DNA of 64,000 nucleotides from Microbacterium indicum DSM 19969 (GCF_000422385.1 NZ_AULR01000013.1:17084-81083), one strand, 5' to 3'; positions 27,284 to 36,643 are shown, counted from the stretch's first letter. Made by a program: numbers and translations. The notes: a model not told the origin generated them from the sequence alone.

Positions 27284-27780
27284 CAGGCCGCGGCCCCCGG
27301 CAGGTCGCGGGGCGAGCTGAAGAACGTCAGGCGGAACTTGCCGACGCGCACCTCGTCGCCGTTGCGCAGCGCGGCACGGTCGACGCGCTCACCGCCGACG
27401 TAGGTGCCGTTGAGCGAGCGCTGGTCGACGAGCTCGAAGCCCGAACGCGTGCGCGTGATCTCGGCGTGGCGGCGCGACACGGTCACGTCATCGAAGAAGA
27501 TCCCAGCCTCGGGGTGGCGGCCGATCGTCGTCGACTCGGAGTCGAGGAGATAGCGAGCGCCGGCCGCGGGGCCCGAGCGGACGAGGAGGAGCGCCGCGCC
27601 CGAGGGCAGCGCCTCGACCGCGTCGAGCTCGGCCTGGGAGAGGTCGCCGGAGAAGGGGACGAACGACAGGTCGGCGTCGTGGCCGAACGTCTGCGTGTGG
27701 TCGCCGGAGCCGTCGTGACCGCCCATCTGCGGGACGTGTCGTGTGGCCGCGGGCATCGGCTCGTACTGCTGGTCAGACAC
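27283..27780 (-). CDS. garA: FHA-domain protein GarA-like
   Basis: A 165-residue protein with an N-terminal regulatory tail and a C-terminal FHA domain (about 75-155; IGRHPEAGIFFDDVTVSRRHAEI, then LNGTYVGGERVD). In mycobacteria and corynebacteria GarA/OdhI switches off 2-oxoglutarate dehydrogenase until its N-terminal Thr is phosphorylated by PknG or PknB. The tail here contains HTQTFGHD near residue 30; the canonical ETTS phospho-motif is not obvious, so the regulatory site may differ. The GTG at 27780 has an AAGGAGG site. Confidence 0.88.
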   Translation of the reverse strand: MSDQQYEPMPAATRHVPQMGGHDGSGDHTQTFGHDADLSFVPFSGDLSQAELDAVEALPSGAALLLVRSGPAAGARYLLDSESTTIGRHPEAGIFFDDVTVSRRHAEITRTRSGFELVDQRSLNGTYVGGERVDRAALRNGDEVRVGKFRLTFFSSPRDLPGAAA

Positions 27781-27889
27781 GTGCCCTCCTTCCGTTCCCC
27801 TCAGCCTATCGGATCCGGAGGCGGCGAAACGATCTCGATCCGTGCGAAACGGACCGATTCGCCGGATCCGCGGAGGAGGCGGTCGTACC

Positions 27890-28648
27890 GTGTCGTGCGT
27901 GACCGACACGCGCACCCGATCCCCCCGTTCCCTGGCCGCCCGCATCGTCGGGGCCGCCTCCCTCGCGGCGGCCCTCGTGCTGACGGCGTCGCCCGCGTTC
28001 GCGCACTCGGACCTCGTCGCGACGTCGCCCGCCGAGGGCGCGACGCTCGACGTCGTCCCGGCCGAGGTGTCCCTGACGTTCAGCGACGACCTCCTGGCCG
28101 AGGGCGCCGCCGAGATCCAGGTGTTCGATGAGACGTGCGCCGACGCGGGCCTCCTCATCGCGAACCCCGGCATGGCCGACACCCGCGACTGCCGCAACTA
28201 CGCCTCGGGCGACCCCGTCGTCACGGGGCCCACGATCACGCAGGCGCTCGACCGGACCGACGCGGTCGCCGGCACCTACACGGTCGTCTGGCGCGTGACC
28301 TACGGCGACGCCCACTCGGGCGAGGACCTCTTCACCTTCACGGCGTCGGGCGCGGCTCCCGCCGAGCCCTCGGACGACCCGTCGCCGACCGAGACGGCGC
28401 TCCCCGCCGACCCGTCGGCGTCCGCCGAGCCGACGACGCCCGCAGAGACGACCGACCCCGCGACGGCGGCACCGTCGGCCACGGCGACCGCGTCCCCCTC
28501 GCCGACGGCGACCGCGTCGCCGACCCCGGCGGCGGACGCCTCATCCGGCGTCTCCGCACCCCTCGTGATCGGCATCGTCGCGGGCGTCGTCGTGCTCGCC
28601 CTCATCGTGTTCATCGTCGTGATGATCGTGCGCGCGCGCCGAAACTGA
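27890..28648 (+). CDS. Secreted CopC-domain protein with C-terminal membrane anchor
   Basis: A protein of about 252 residues. A signal peptide ends at SPAFA-HSDL, so the mature protein begins with the His typical of CopC copper-binding domains; the CopC fold covers [15 protein letters not shown] to [23 protein letters not shown] Pro/Thr/Ser/Ala linker of about 80 residues leads to a C-terminal helix and the basic stop RARRN. The first His and the HSGED region fit Cu binding. GGAGGAGG stands 10 nt before the GTG at 27890; a GTG at 27899 is an alternative. No CopD domain gene is adjacent. Confidence 0.82.
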   Translation: MSCVTDTRTRSPRSLAARIVGAASLAAALVLTASPAFAHSDLVATSPAEGATLDVVPAEVSLTFSDDLLAEGAAEIQVFDETCADAGLLIANPGMADTRDCRNYASGDPVVTGPTITQALDRTDAVAGTYTVVWRVTYGDAHSGEDLFTFTASGAAPAEPSDDPSPTETALPADPSASAEPTTPAETTDPATAAPSATATASPSPTATASPTPAADASSGVSAPLVIGIVAGVVVLALIVFIVVMIVRARRN

Positions 28649-28667
28649 CGGCACTAGGCTGGAGACC

Positions 28668-30065
28668 ATGGCTCACTACGACGTCGTCATCCTCGGCGCC
28701 GGCCCCGGCGGTTACGTCGCGGCCGTACGCAGCGCCCAGCTCGGTCTTTCCGTCGCGATCATCGAGGAGAAGTACTGGGGCGGTGTCTGCCTCAACGTCG
28801 GCTGCATCCCCTCCAAGTCGCTCCTCAAGAACGCAGAGGTCGCGCACACCTTCACCCACAAGGCCGACTTCTTCGGCATCTCGGGCGAGGTCACCTTCGA
28901 CTACGGCTCGGCGTTCGACCGCAGCCGCAAGGTCGCGGAGACCCACGTCAAGGGCATCCACTTCCTCATGAAGAAGAACAAGGTGACCGAGTACGACGGC
29001 CGCGGCACCTTCGTCGACGCGAAGACGATCGACGTCGCGAAGAGCGACGGCACGACCGAGCGCGTCACGGCCGACAACGTCATCATCTCGACGGGCTCGA
29101 CCGTGCGACTCCTCCCGGGCGTCCAGCTCAGCGAGAACGTCGTCACCTTCGAGAGCCAGATCCTCACGCGCGAGCTGCCCGAGTCGATCGTCATCGTCGG
29201 CGCCGGCGCCATCGGCATGGAGTTCGCCTACGTCCTCTCGAACTACGGCGTGAAGGTCACGATCGTCGAGTTCGCCGACCGCGTCCTCCCCAACGAGGAC
29301 CCCGAGGTCTCGAAGGAGATGGCGAAGCAGTACAAGAAGTACGGCATCGACGTCCTCACCTCGACGGGCGTGCAGTCCGTCACCGACAACGGCTCGTCGG
29401 TCCACGTCACCTACAAGGCGAAGGATGGATCCGAGGGCGCGATCGACGCGTCGAAGGTCCTCATGTCGGTGGGCTTCGCCCCCAACACGCAGGGCTACGG
29501 CCTCGAGGCGACGGGCGTCGCTCTGACCGACCGCGGCGCGATCGACATCGACGACCACATGCGCACGAACGTCGCCGGCGTCTACGCGATCGGCGACGTG
29601 ACGGCGAAGCTCCAGCTCGCCCACGTGGCCGAGGCGCAGGCCGTCGTCGCCGCCGAGACGATCGCGGGCGCCGAGACGATGACGCTCGGCGACTACCGCA
29701 ACATGCCCCGCGCGACGTTCTGCTCGCCGCAGGTCGCGAGCTTCGGCCTCACCGAGGAGCAGGCGATCGCCGAGGGCCACAAGATCACGGTGGCGAAGTT
29801 CCCCTTCACCGCCAACGGCAAGGCGAACGGCCTCGGCGAGCCCGTCGGCTTCGTCAAGCTGATCGCCGACGAGGAGCACCTCGAGCTGCTCGGCGGCCAC
29901 ATGGTCGGCCCCGACGTGTCCGAGCTGCTCCCCGAGCTCACGCTCGCGCAGAAGTGGGACCTCACGGCCGTCGAGGCCGCCCGCAACGTGCACACGCACC
30001 CGACGCTGTCGGAGGCGCTGCAGGAGGCGTTCCACGGCCTGCAGGGTCACTTCATCAACCTCTGA
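28668..30065 (+). CDS. lpd: Dihydrolipoyl dehydrogenase
   Basis: A 465-residue flavoprotein, the E3 subunit of 2-oxoacid dehydrogenase complexes. FAD-binding [17 protein letters not shown], redox-active disulfide [16 protein letters not shown]-binding [17 protein letters not shown], second FAD site YAIGDVT and the catalytic HTHPTLSE near the C-terminus are all present. TAGGCT ends 7 nt before the ATG, so the mRNA is probably leaderless. A strong hairpin follows the stop. The nearby GarA homologue regulates the same class of complexes, although it lies on the opposite strand. Confidence 0.97.
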   Translation: MAHYDVVILGAGPGGYVAAVRSAQLGLSVAIIEEKYWGGVCLNVGCIPSKSLLKNAEVAHTFTHKADFFGISGEVTFDYGSAFDRSRKVAETHVKGIHFLMKKNKVTEYDGRGTFVDAKTIDVAKSDGTTERVTADNVIISTGSTVRLLPGVQLSENVVTFESQILTRELPESIVIVGAGAIGMEFAYVLSNYGVKVTIVEFADRVLPNEDPEVSKEMAKQYKKYGIDVLTSTGVQSVTDNGSSVHVTYKAKDGSEGAIDASKVLMSVGFAPNTQGYGLEATGVALTDRGAIDIDDHMRTNVAGVYAIGDVTAKLQLAHVAEAQAVVAAETIAGAETMTLGDYRNMPRATFCSPQVASFGLTEEQAIAEGHKITVAKFPFTANGKANGLGEPVGFVKLIADEEHLELLGGHMVGPDVSELLPELTLAQKWDLTAVEAARNVHTHPTLSEALQEAFHGLQGHFINL

Positions 30066-30074
30066 CCCCGCTCT

Positions 30075-30116
30075 CGCGCATGGGGCCCGGATCCTCGGAT
30101 CCGGGCCCCATGCGCG
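30075..30116 (+). terminator. Hairpin terminator after lpd
   Basis: A 20-bp perfect stem (from CGCGCATGGGGCCCGGATCC) around a 2-nt loop, 9 nt after the lpd stop. The apex has the form GGATCC-TC-GGATCC without counting strand. A short TTCC follows. Confidence 0.75.
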
Positions 30117-30209
30117 TTCCGGGAACACGCACCGCCCTGGCGATGTTCCGCACGTTGGGTCACGATTGATAACGGTGCCCGACACGCCGCCCCGCCCGAG
30201 CGCGATGTC

Positions 30210-30239
30210 TCAAGTTCGGCTTGAAGGTCGCCGTAGTGT
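30210..30239 (+). promoter_or_regulatory. Promoter region of the second MerR gene
   Basis: An inverted repeat TCAAG-N5-CTTGA (30210-30224) lies upstream of a TAGTGT hexamer (30234-30239), 34 nt before the ATG. The repeat covers the -35 position, a layout often seen for MerR proteins acting on their own promoter. Confidence 0.4.
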
Positions 30240-30273
30240 GGGACCTGCCCACCCCCGAAGAGAGGACGACGAG

Positions 30274-30816
30274 ATGAGCGCGGGAACCCCCGACGACAAC
30301 GGCTTCGCCGTCGACCTGCTCTTCACCGACGGGCTGCCGCAGCTCGATCCTGAGATGGGCTACCGCGGCACCGTGGCCGCCAAGGCCGCCGGCATCACCT
30401 ATCGCCAGCTCGACTACTGGGCCCGCACCGAGCTCGTCGTCCCGACGATCCGCGACGCGAAGGGATCGGGCTCGCAGCGCCTCTACGGCTTCCGCGACAT
30501 CCTCGTCCTCAAGCTCGTGAAGCGCCTCCTCGACACCGGGATCTCGCTCCAGCAGATCCGCGTCGCCGTCGAGCAGCTGCGCGCGGCGGGGATCCGCGAC
30601 CTCGCGGGCACGACCCTCATGAGCGACGGCGCATCGGTCTACCTCTGCACCTCGAACGACGAGGTCATCGACCTCGTGAGCCGCGGCCAGGGCGTCTTCG
30701 GCATCGCGGTCGGCAAGGTGCTGCGCGAGGTCGAGTCGACGCTCGTCGAGTTCGACCCCTCGGCTCCCGACCCCGTCGACGAGCTCGCCGCGCGCCGGTC
30801 CCGGAAGACGGCGTAG
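30274..30816 (+). CDS. MerR-family transcriptional regulator (Rv1830-like)
   Basis: A 180-residue protein. The winged helix reads YRGTVAAKAAGITYRQLDYWARTELVVPTIRDAKGSGSQRLYGFRDILVLKLVKRLLDTG; the C-terminal part has the conserved GQGVFGIAVGKVLREVESTLVEF. It matches the second MerR gene of the mycobacterial Rv1827-Rv1830 group. The ATG at 30274 is preferred over a frame start at 30166 because the intervening sequence contains the promoter-like elements and the conserved protein begins here. It converges on the carboxypeptidase gene with 6 bp between stops. Confidence 0.9.
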   Translation: MSAGTPDDNGFAVDLLFTDGLPQLDPEMGYRGTVAAKAAGITYRQLDYWARTELVVPTIRDAKGSGSQRLYGFRDILVLKLVKRLLDTGISLQQIRVAVEQLRAAGIRDLAGTTLMSDGASVYLCTSNDEVIDLVSRGQGVFGIAVGKVLREVESTLVEFDPSAPDPVDELAARRSRKTA

Positions 30817-30822
30817 CGCGCC

Positions 30823-31815
30823 TCAGTCGGCGTAGTCCGGGGCGGCGCCGAGGCCCCAGAAGTCCTCGTACGTCTCGTACCCGCCCTCGGCGTACGCGGT
30901 CGCGAGCTCGACGCCCACGTACCGCAGGTGCCACGGCTCGGGCTCGTATCCCGTCGTCGCGGTGCCGCCCTCGACGTACCGCAGGATGAAGCCGTATCGC
31001 CACGCGTTCTCGGCGACCCATCGGCCCTGCGCCGTGTCGCCGAACTCGTAGATCGTGCCGCACGCCCGCCCATCGCACGCGACGAGGTCCGCGGCGAGGC
31101 CCAGCTGGTGCTCGCTGTATCCGGGGCGGGCAGACGTCCGCTCGGCGGCCTCCTGCCCGAGCTGGGCGACGAGCCCGCTGTGCGCCGTGACCTGCGTCGC
31201 GTAGCTCCGATAGCCGCTGAACAGGCTGACCTGCCCCTGGCCCGCGGCGTCGACGGCGGCGGCGAGCTCGTCGAGGGCTGCGGCGGCCGTGGGCGTCATC
31301 GTGGCCCCGACGGCGCTGTAGACCGACGACGGCGCCGCGAGCTCCGGCGCGAAGTCGATCGGATCGATCGGTCGCTGCTTGTCGACGACGACCCACGCCC
31401 ACTCGGGCCGGTCGAGCGCGACGCACTCGGCGGCCGCCCCCGACGCGACGGCGGAGCGGAACGCCTCCCCGCCTCCCGCGGCGCGGACGACCTCGTCGGC
31501 GTCGCCCGAGGCGACGGCGGCACGCACGGCGTCGTCGCAGAACGCGGCGTCCGGGTCCTCCGACGGATCCGCGGTCGGAATCGGCGAGGGATCCCCGGGC
31601 GCCGCGGACGACGCGGTGGCCGTCGGCGAGGCCGTCTCCGTGGGGCGTGGCGCCGCGCCGGCGGATCCGCCGCTCGTCACGAGCTCGGCGCCCACGACGA
31701 TCATCACCGACGCCGACACGAGAGCGACGAGGGCCGCGAGCGAGCGGCGGCGTCGGCGCTGCGTGCGGCGGCGCACCTGCGCGCGCCGGGCATCGGAGCG
31801 GAGCGGGGGCGTCAT
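30823..31815 (-). CDS. D-alanyl-D-alanine carboxypeptidase (VanY/M15 family), membrane-anchored
   Basis: A 330-residue protein. A very basic N-terminus (RRRTQRRRRRS) precedes one membrane helix (about 27-47), then a Thr/Pro/Ala linker. The C-terminal M15B peptidase domain has SGYRSYATQ, the zinc motif SEHQLGLAADL and EPEPWHLRYVG, which complete the His-Asp-His zinc site and the Glu base. It trims the terminal D-Ala of peptidoglycan peptides. Two Cys residues (CDGRACG) may form a disulfide. CAGAAT ends 6 nt before the ATG. An unassigned region of about 100 residues precedes the catalytic domain. Confidence 0.92.
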   Translation of the reverse strand: MTPPLRSDARRAQVRRRTQRRRRRSLAALVALVSASVMIVVGAELVTSGGSAGAAPRPTETASPTATASSAAPGDPSPIPTADPSEDPDAAFCDDAVRAAVASGDADEVVRAAGGGEAFRSAVASGAAAECVALDRPEWAWVVVDKQRPIDPIDFAPELAAPSSVYSAVGATMTPTAAAALDELAAAVDAAGQGQVSLFSGYRSYATQVTAHSGLVAQLGQEAAERTSARPGYSEHQLGLAADLVACDGRACGTIYEFGDTAQGRWVAENAWRYGFILRYVEGGTATTGYEPEPWHLRYVGVELATAYAEGGYETYEDFWGLGAAPDYAD

Positions 31816-31872
31816 CCCCTCATTCTGTCGTCCCGATCGGGAGGCGGCGCGGGATGGGACCGCGCGTCGCGC

Positions 31873-32478
31873 CTAGCGGCCGAGGGCGCGGGCCAGCTTC
31901 GAGGCCGACGACGGGGCGGTCGCGCCCGCCGCGAGGGCCGCGCGCTCGACGGCGTCGAAGAAGGCGTCGACGTCGGCGGGGGCCGCGGCGCCGAGCTCGA
32001 CCTCCCACTCGTGCCAGGCGCGCTCGGACCCGCCGCGCAGGTCGCTCGTCGCGACGTGATCGTCGACGAACTCGGCGATCACTCCCCCGTCGGCGTCGAG
32101 CAGCTCGTAGGCCGTGCGGTCGTTGACGATGCGCGCGAGGGGCTCGAGCGACGCCGTGTCGCCCCACTGCGCGAGCTCGCCGAGCGCCTCCGCCGGGATC
32201 TCGTCGGCGTCGCCGAGCGGCCAGTGCAGCTCGACCCGCGCGCCGTCGACGAGGGGACCCTTGACGTGCCAGCCCGCGTCGGGACCGCCCGTGCGGCGGC
32301 GCAGCGCGACGCCCGCCGCGGCGAAGTCGCCCGCGGGAGTGTCGAGGTAGAGCGCGTCGAGATGACGAGCCTCGCCCGGGGTCACGGAGGCGACGCCGGG
32401 GACGGCGGTCCAGTCGGGAAGGGGGGTGCCGGGCTCGACGTCGAACTTGCGCTCGATCTCGACGGATCGCGATGCCAT
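31873..32478 (-). CDS. CYTH-domain phosphohydrolase-like protein
   Basis: A 201-residue protein with the CYTH signature EIERKFDV at residues 7-14 and further charged tunnel strands (ALRRRTGGPDAGWHVKGPL; WHEWEVELG). CYTH proteins bind triphosphates and act as triphosphatases or adenylyl cyclases; no CHAD domain is fused here. The substrate is not evident. TAGCCT ends 6 nt before the ATG, again suggesting a leaderless start. It lies 9 bp after the YihY-like gene but has its own -10. Confidence 0.88.
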   Translation of the reverse strand: MASRSVEIERKFDVEPGTPLPDWTAVPGVASVTPGEARHLDALYLDTPAGDFAAAGVALRRRTGGPDAGWHVKGPLVDGARVELHWPLGDADEIPAEALGELAQWGDTASLEPLARIVNDRTAYELLDADGGVIAEFVDDHVATSDLRGGSERAWHEWEVELGAAAPADVDAFFDAVERAALAAGATAPSSASKLARALGR

Positions 32479-32487
32479 GCGTCCAGG

Positions 32488-33534
32488 CTACGCGGAGTAT
32501 CGTTCGGCTCGCTCGGCGATCTTCTCACGCTCGACCCTCTCGGCCTCGCGCGCGACGCGCAGCGCGTCGGTCGCGACGCGGAGGTCGCGCTCGGCGGCGC
32601 GCACCGCGCGCTGCTTGAAGGTGTCGGCGCCGTAGCGCGACGCGACGCGGTTCTCGCGGTCCTCGACCGACACGACGATGTAGGCGGAGGCGATCAGGAT
32701 CACCTGCGACGAGAAGTTGAACCACAGGAGCAGAGCGATGAGCGGGATGAAGCCCTCGAGCAAGGGGTTGTTGTCGGCGCCGCCGACGAACAGGCTCGAC
32801 AGCTGCTGCAGCACGACGAGCCCCGCGCCGCCGAGGAGCGCACCGGAGAGCATGATCCGCGGCGGCGTGCGGAGGCCCGAGAGCAGCCAGAACAGCCACG
32901 CGATGACGACGGAGTCGAGCACGAAGGTCACGACGATGGTCCCCACGCGGGTCAGGACGGTCGCCGTCCCGGACGGCGCCGTGCCGATCCAGCCGAGCAC
33001 GAGATCCACGAAGCCCGTCCCGAGGAGAGACGCCACGGCCGACGCCGCGAGGAGGACGCCCAGCGAGAGCGCGAAGAGCAGGTCGAAGGCGCGCAGCAGC
33101 AGCGCGTTGTCGCCCTCGTGCGCCGTCCCCGCGATCTGCCGCACCGCGACGCGGAGGTTGCCGACGGCCCCGATGAGCGCCCAGACGAGCGCCGGAACCG
33201 ACACGATGAGGACGATGATGTTCTGCTGGAAGTAGTCGCCCGTGATCGACGAGGCGTCGATGAGCCCGGATCCGTCGGTCGACAGGAGGCCGGGGATGAC
33301 CTCGTCGACCGACGCCACGAGCGCGTCCCACAGGTCGTCGCGCGACGAGAGCCACATCGAAGCGATCGAGAAGCCGAGCAGCACGGCGGCGAAGACGGCG
33401 AACAGCGCGCGGAACGTGATCGCCGCCGCGAGCAGCCCGCCCCCGTGATCGGAGTAGAGCAGGAAGGCGCGGAGGATCCGGTGCCGCAGCACCCAGGCGA
33501 TCGTCGCCTGCACGCCCCTGATCACGCTCCCCAT
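32488..33534 (-). CDS. YihY/BrkB-family inner membrane protein
   Basis: A 348-residue membrane protein with six predicted helices. The N-terminal pattern FLLYSDHGGGLLAAAITFRALFAVFAAVLLGFS and the late PRIMLSGALLGG / LWFNFSSQVILIASAY stretches are typical of the YihY/BrkB (formerly called RNase BN) family. The molecular function is not established. The C-terminal 70 residues are basic and probably helical (RAAERDLRVATDALRVAREA). TAGCCT ends 6 nt before the ATG. Confidence 0.9.
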   Translation of the reverse strand: MGSVIRGVQATIAWVLRHRILRAFLLYSDHGGGLLAAAITFRALFAVFAAVLLGFSIASMWLSSRDDLWDALVASVDEVIPGLLSTDGSGLIDASSITGDYFQQNIIVLIVSVPALVWALIGAVGNLRVAVRQIAGTAHEGDNALLLRAFDLLFALSLGVLLAASAVASLLGTGFVDLVLGWIGTAPSGTATVLTRVGTIVVTFVLDSVVIAWLFWLLSGLRTPPRIMLSGALLGGAGLVVLQQLSSLFVGGADNNPLLEGFIPLIALLLWFNFSSQVILIASAYIVVSVEDRENRVASRYGADTFKQRAVRAAERDLRVATDALRVAREAERVEREKIAERAERYSA

Positions 33535-33550
33535 GCCACGAGGCTATCGG

Positions 33551-34015
33551 TCAGACGAGCGCGGGCCCGACGCACGCACCGAGGATCATGCACGGGCCGA
33601 ACGCGATCCGGGTGTCGCGGGAGCCGCGCCGCGTCGCGATGAGACCGGCCGCCCACGCGGATCCGACGACGAACGCGAGCGCGGACCCGAGCGCGAAGGC
33701 GGGCCAGCCCTGCCACGCGAGGACGGCGCCCGTCGGCAAGGCGAGCTTGATGTCTCCCCCGCCGAGCCCGCCGCGGCTCGCGACCCGCAGGAGCGCGTAC
33801 CCGCCGCCGAGCGCGAGCGCCCCGGCCGCGGCGCGCACGAGGGTCGCGGGCGATCCCTCGGCGACCGACGCCGCGAGGGCGAGCGCGAGGATCCCGCCCG
33901 CGAGGGGCAGCACGATCGCGTTCGGCAGCCGGTGCTCGGCGATGTCGATGTGGCAGAGCCACCCGCCGACGCCCGCGAACACGAGCAGCGCGGCGAGGGC
34001 GAGCGGATCCGACAT
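33551..34015 (-). CDS. Prepilin-type A24 aspartic peptidase, short form
   Basis: A 154-residue membrane protein that keeps both catalytic-Asp motifs of A24 peptidases: IDIAEHRLPN near residue 24 and GLGGGDIKLALP near 87. It lacks the N-terminal methyltransferase domain of full PilD, as TadV-type enzymes do. No pilin, tad or com genes are in this window, so its client is elsewhere or unknown. TAGCCT ends 7 nt before the ATG. Confidence 0.85.
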   Translation of the reverse strand: MSDPLALAALLVFAGVGGWLCHIDIAEHRLPNAIVLPLAGGILALALAASVAEGSPATLVRAAAGALALGGGYALLRVASRGGLGGGDIKLALPTGAVLAWQGWPAFALGSALAFVVGSAWAAGLIATRRGSRDTRIAFGPCMILGACVGPALV

Positions 34016-34074
34016 GCGCCCCAGGCTAGGGAGAGGGCCGGGGGTGGTGCAGATGCCTGTGGAGAACGGGGCGG

Positions 34075-34551
34075 CTACTCGCCCATGCGGTTGCGGCTGC
34101 GCATCGCGCGCTCAGCCTCGAGCCGGTCCTGGCGTTCGCGCAGCGTCTGCCGCTTGTCGTACTCGGTCTTGCCCTTGGCGACGCCGATCTCGACCTTCGC
34201 GCGGCCGTCGACGAAGTAGAGCTTGAGCGGCACGAGCGTGTATCCGCCCGCCGACGCCTTCTGCCCGATCTTCGCGATCTCGTCCTTGTGCAGGAGCAGC
34301 TTGCGGACGCGCTTCGACGCGTGGTTCGTCCAGCTGCCCTGGGAGTACTGCGGGATGTTCACCTGGTCGAGCCAGGCCTCGCCGCCGTCGACGTACGCGT
34401 AGCCGTCGGTGAGGTTCGCGTGGCCCGCGCGCAGCGACTTGACCTCGGTGCCCGAGAGCACGATGCCCGCCTCGTACGTCTTCTCGATCGTGTACAGGTG
34501 GCGTGCGCGACGGTTGGTCGCGATCACCTGCTCGCCCTTCTCCTTGGGCAT
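34075..34551 (-). CDS. smpB: SsrA-binding protein SmpB
   Basis: A 158-residue tmRNA-binding protein needed for ribosome rescue. The signature NRRARHLYTIEKTYEAGIVLSGTEVKSLR lies at 14-42, and the basic C-terminal tail (KGKTEYDKRQTLRERQ) that enters the mRNA channel is intact. The ATG has GGGAGG upstream. It follows ftsX, a common actinobacterial order (ftsE-ftsX-smpB). No ssrA (tmRNA) sequence was recognised near it. Confidence 0.96.
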   Translation of the reverse strand: MPKEKGEQVIATNRRARHLYTIEKTYEAGIVLSGTEVKSLRAGHANLTDGYAYVDGGEAWLDQVNIPQYSQGSWTNHASKRVRKLLLHKDEIAKIGQKASAGGYTLVPLKLYFVDGRAKVEIGVAKGKTEYDKRQTLRERQDRLEAERAMRSRNRMGE

Positions 34552-34610
34552 GTGCGCACCTCCCGTCGCCGCGTGATCAGACCTCCCAGTCTATACGCGG
34601 CGCTGGAGCC

Positions 34611-35522
34611 TCAGGCCTTGAGCCAGCGGCGGATCGCGAAGCCGGCCGACAGCGCCGCGAGCAGCACGCCGAGCAGGATGATGACGGGGATGACGTACCA
34701 GGTCTCGGCGAGGCCGATCCACGGGATCGCCGACGCCTCGGTCGCGAGGTAGTCGCCGACGCCGACCCGCACGAGCACCACCACGGCGGCGCTCGCGAGG
34801 ACCGATCCGATGAACGCCGCGAGGATGCCCTCGAGCACGAACGGCGTCTGGATCGTGCCGTTCGACGCGCCGACGAGGCGCATGATCCCGACCTCGCGGC
34901 GACGCGCGAACGCCGACAGCCGGATCGTCGTCGAGATGAGCAGCACCGCCGAGATGAGCATGAGCACCGCGATGCCGATGGCGATGTACGTCGCGATCGT
35001 CAGGGTCTGGAAGAGCGGGTCGAGGTACTCGAGCTGGTCGGCGACCTCCTCGACGCCCTGCACGCCGCTGAACGCCTCGCGGATGACGTCGGTCTGGTCG
35101 GGGTTCTGCAGGTCGATGTGGAAGACCGCGCTCGTCTGGTCGACCGTCAGGAGGCCGGAGATGCTCGCATCGAAGCTCTGCGTGAGCTCGTCGTGCGCCT
35201 CCTGCTGCGTCTGGAACGAGTACGAGTCGATCAGCGGGGCGAGCGTGGATCCGTCGAGCTGGTCCTGGACCGCCTGGATCTGCTCGTCGCTCGCCGTGCC
35301 GTCGACGCACGTGTCGCCGTCGGAGATCGACGAGCACATGTACACGTCGACCTGCGCACGATCCTCGAAGTAGGAGTTCGTCTTGCCGATCTGCGCCTGC
35401 ATGAGGATCGCGGCGCCGACGAAGGTCAGCGACACGAATGTCACGAGGATGACCGAGACGACCATCGAGAGGTTGCGGCGGAGGCCCTGGAGCGCCTCCG
35501 AGATGATGAGCGAGCCGTTCAC
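34611..35522 (-). CDS. ftsX: Cell division ABC permease FtsX
   Basis: A 303-residue membrane protein: one N-terminal helix (about 22-44), a large extracellular domain (about 45-175, with a Cys pair in MCSSISDGDTCVDG typical of actinobacterial FtsX), and three C-terminal helices including RREVGIMRLVGASNGTIQTPFVLEG. With FtsE it transmits signals across the membrane to peptidoglycan hydrolases at the septum. The GTG at 35522 overlaps the ftsE stop (GTGA). Confidence 0.95.
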   Translation of the reverse strand: MNGSLIISEALQGLRRNLSMVVSVILVTFVSLTFVGAAILMQAQIGKTNSYFEDRAQVDVYMCSSISDGDTCVDGTASDEQIQAVQDQLDGSTLAPLIDSYSFQTQQEAHDELTQSFDASISGLLTVDQTSAVFHIDLQNPDQTDVIREAFSGVQGVEEVADQLEYLDPLFQTLTIATYIAIGIAVLMLISAVLLISTTIRLSAFARRREVGIMRLVGASNGTIQTPFVLEGILAAFIGSVLASAAVVVLVRVGVGDYLATEASAIPWIGLAETWYVIPVIILLGVLLAALSAGFAIRRWLKA

Positions 35523-36514
35523 GAGGTGGGCCCCACTTCGTCGTCGCGGCCCGTGAGGCCGAGGCGGTCGGCGACGCCGAGGTCGTCGACCTGCGGCTCG
35601 GGCGCGACCGGGGTGTTCTTGTCTGCGTCGTCGGCGGCGGGGGCCTCGGGGGCGTCGTCCGGCGCCTCGGCGGCCGCGTCGTCGGCGGGCTGCGCCATCG
35701 CCTCGGCGGCCTGCTCGGCGAGAGGGCCCGCGCCCGTGACGGTCTCGCGCTGGACCTCGAGGGCGGCGGTCAGGGCCGCGATCGACGAGGCGCCGCGCTC
35801 GGCCTCGGGGCGCAGGGTCGCGACGACCGAGGTGTCGCCGTACGACCCGCGCACCTCGTCGCGCACGAGCCTGCCGCTCGAGAGCTCGAGGACGCGGCGC
35901 TGCATGCGGTCGACGAAGCCGGCCTCGTGCGTCGCCATGACGACGGTCGTGCCGGCGGCGTTGATCGCCTCGAGGACGCGCATGACCTCGACCGAGGTCG
36001 TGGGGTCGAGGTTTCCCGTCGGCTCGTCGGCGAGGAGGATCTGGGGGCGGTTGACGATCGCGCGGGCGATCGCGACGCGCTGCTGCTCGCCGCCCGAGAG
36101 CTCGTGCGGCATGCGCTTGCCCATGCCCGCGAGTCCGACGCGCTCGAGCGCCTCGGGAACGGCGGCCTTGACGGCGCTGCGCGAGCGCCCGATGACCTGC
36201 AGCGCGAACGCGATGTTCTGCGTGACGGTCTTCGACGGCAGCAGGCGGAAGTCCTGGAAGACGGATCCGATGCTGCGGCGGAAGTAGGGCGTGCGCCTGT
36301 CGCTCAGCGCCTTGGTGTCGCGCCCGAGCACGAGCACGCGCCCCTCGGACGGCGTTCCCTCGCGCATCATGAGGCGCAGGCACGACGACTTGCCGGAGCC
36401 CGAGGCGCCGACGAGGAACACGAACTCGCCGCGGTCGACCTCGAAGTCGACGCCGTCGAGCGCGGGTTGGGCGGTGCCGCGGTATCGCTTGGTGACGTTC
36501 TCGAACCGGATCAT
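35519..36514 (-). CDS. ftsE: Cell division ATP-binding protein FtsE with long C-terminal extension
   Basis: A 331-residue ABC ATPase. Walker A GASGSGKSS near 36, signature LSGGEQQRVAIARA near 139 and Walker B ILLADEPTGNLDP near 160. The ABC domain ends about residue 222; another 110 residues are Ala/Asp/Pro-rich and acidic, probably disordered, whereas typical FtsE is about 230 residues. It is coupled to ftsX. prfB, which usually precedes ftsE in actinobacteria, is not upstream; a divergent TetR gene is there instead. Confidence 0.95.
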   Translation of the reverse strand: MIRFENVTKRYRGTAQPALDGVDFEVDRGEFVFLVGASGSGKSSCLRLMMREGTPSEGRVLVLGRDTKALSDRRTPYFRRSIGSVFQDFRLLPSKTVTQNIAFALQVIGRSRSAVKAAVPEALERVGLAGMGKRMPHELSGGEQQRVAIARAIVNRPQILLADEPTGNLDPTTSVEVMRVLEAINAAGTTVVMATHEAGFVDRMQRRVLELSSGRLVRDEVRGSYGDTSVVATLRPEAERGASSIAALTAALEVQRETVTGAGPLAEQAAEAMAQPADDAAAEAPDDAPEAPAADDADKNTPVAPEPQVDDLGVADRLGLTGRDDEVGPTS

Positions 36515-36643
36515 GACCCCACGAGAGTACGCGGAGCACGGCGGCGCGCCCGGCGCGACACGGTGCGGCGCGCCCGCATTCCCAGGCGCGCCTCAAGGAG
36601 GGGCGTCCGCGCCCGGCGCGCCGTCGTGCGGCAGACTTGGCCC

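Noticed and set aside
33551..34015. A type IV pilus or Tad system
   Set aside because: Only the short A24 peptidase is present; no pilin, secretion ATPase or platform gene is nearby.
33535..34610. A tmRNA gene (ssrA) near smpB
   Set aside because: No tRNA-Ala-like ends or tag-peptide reading frame were seen around smpB; the gaps are too short.
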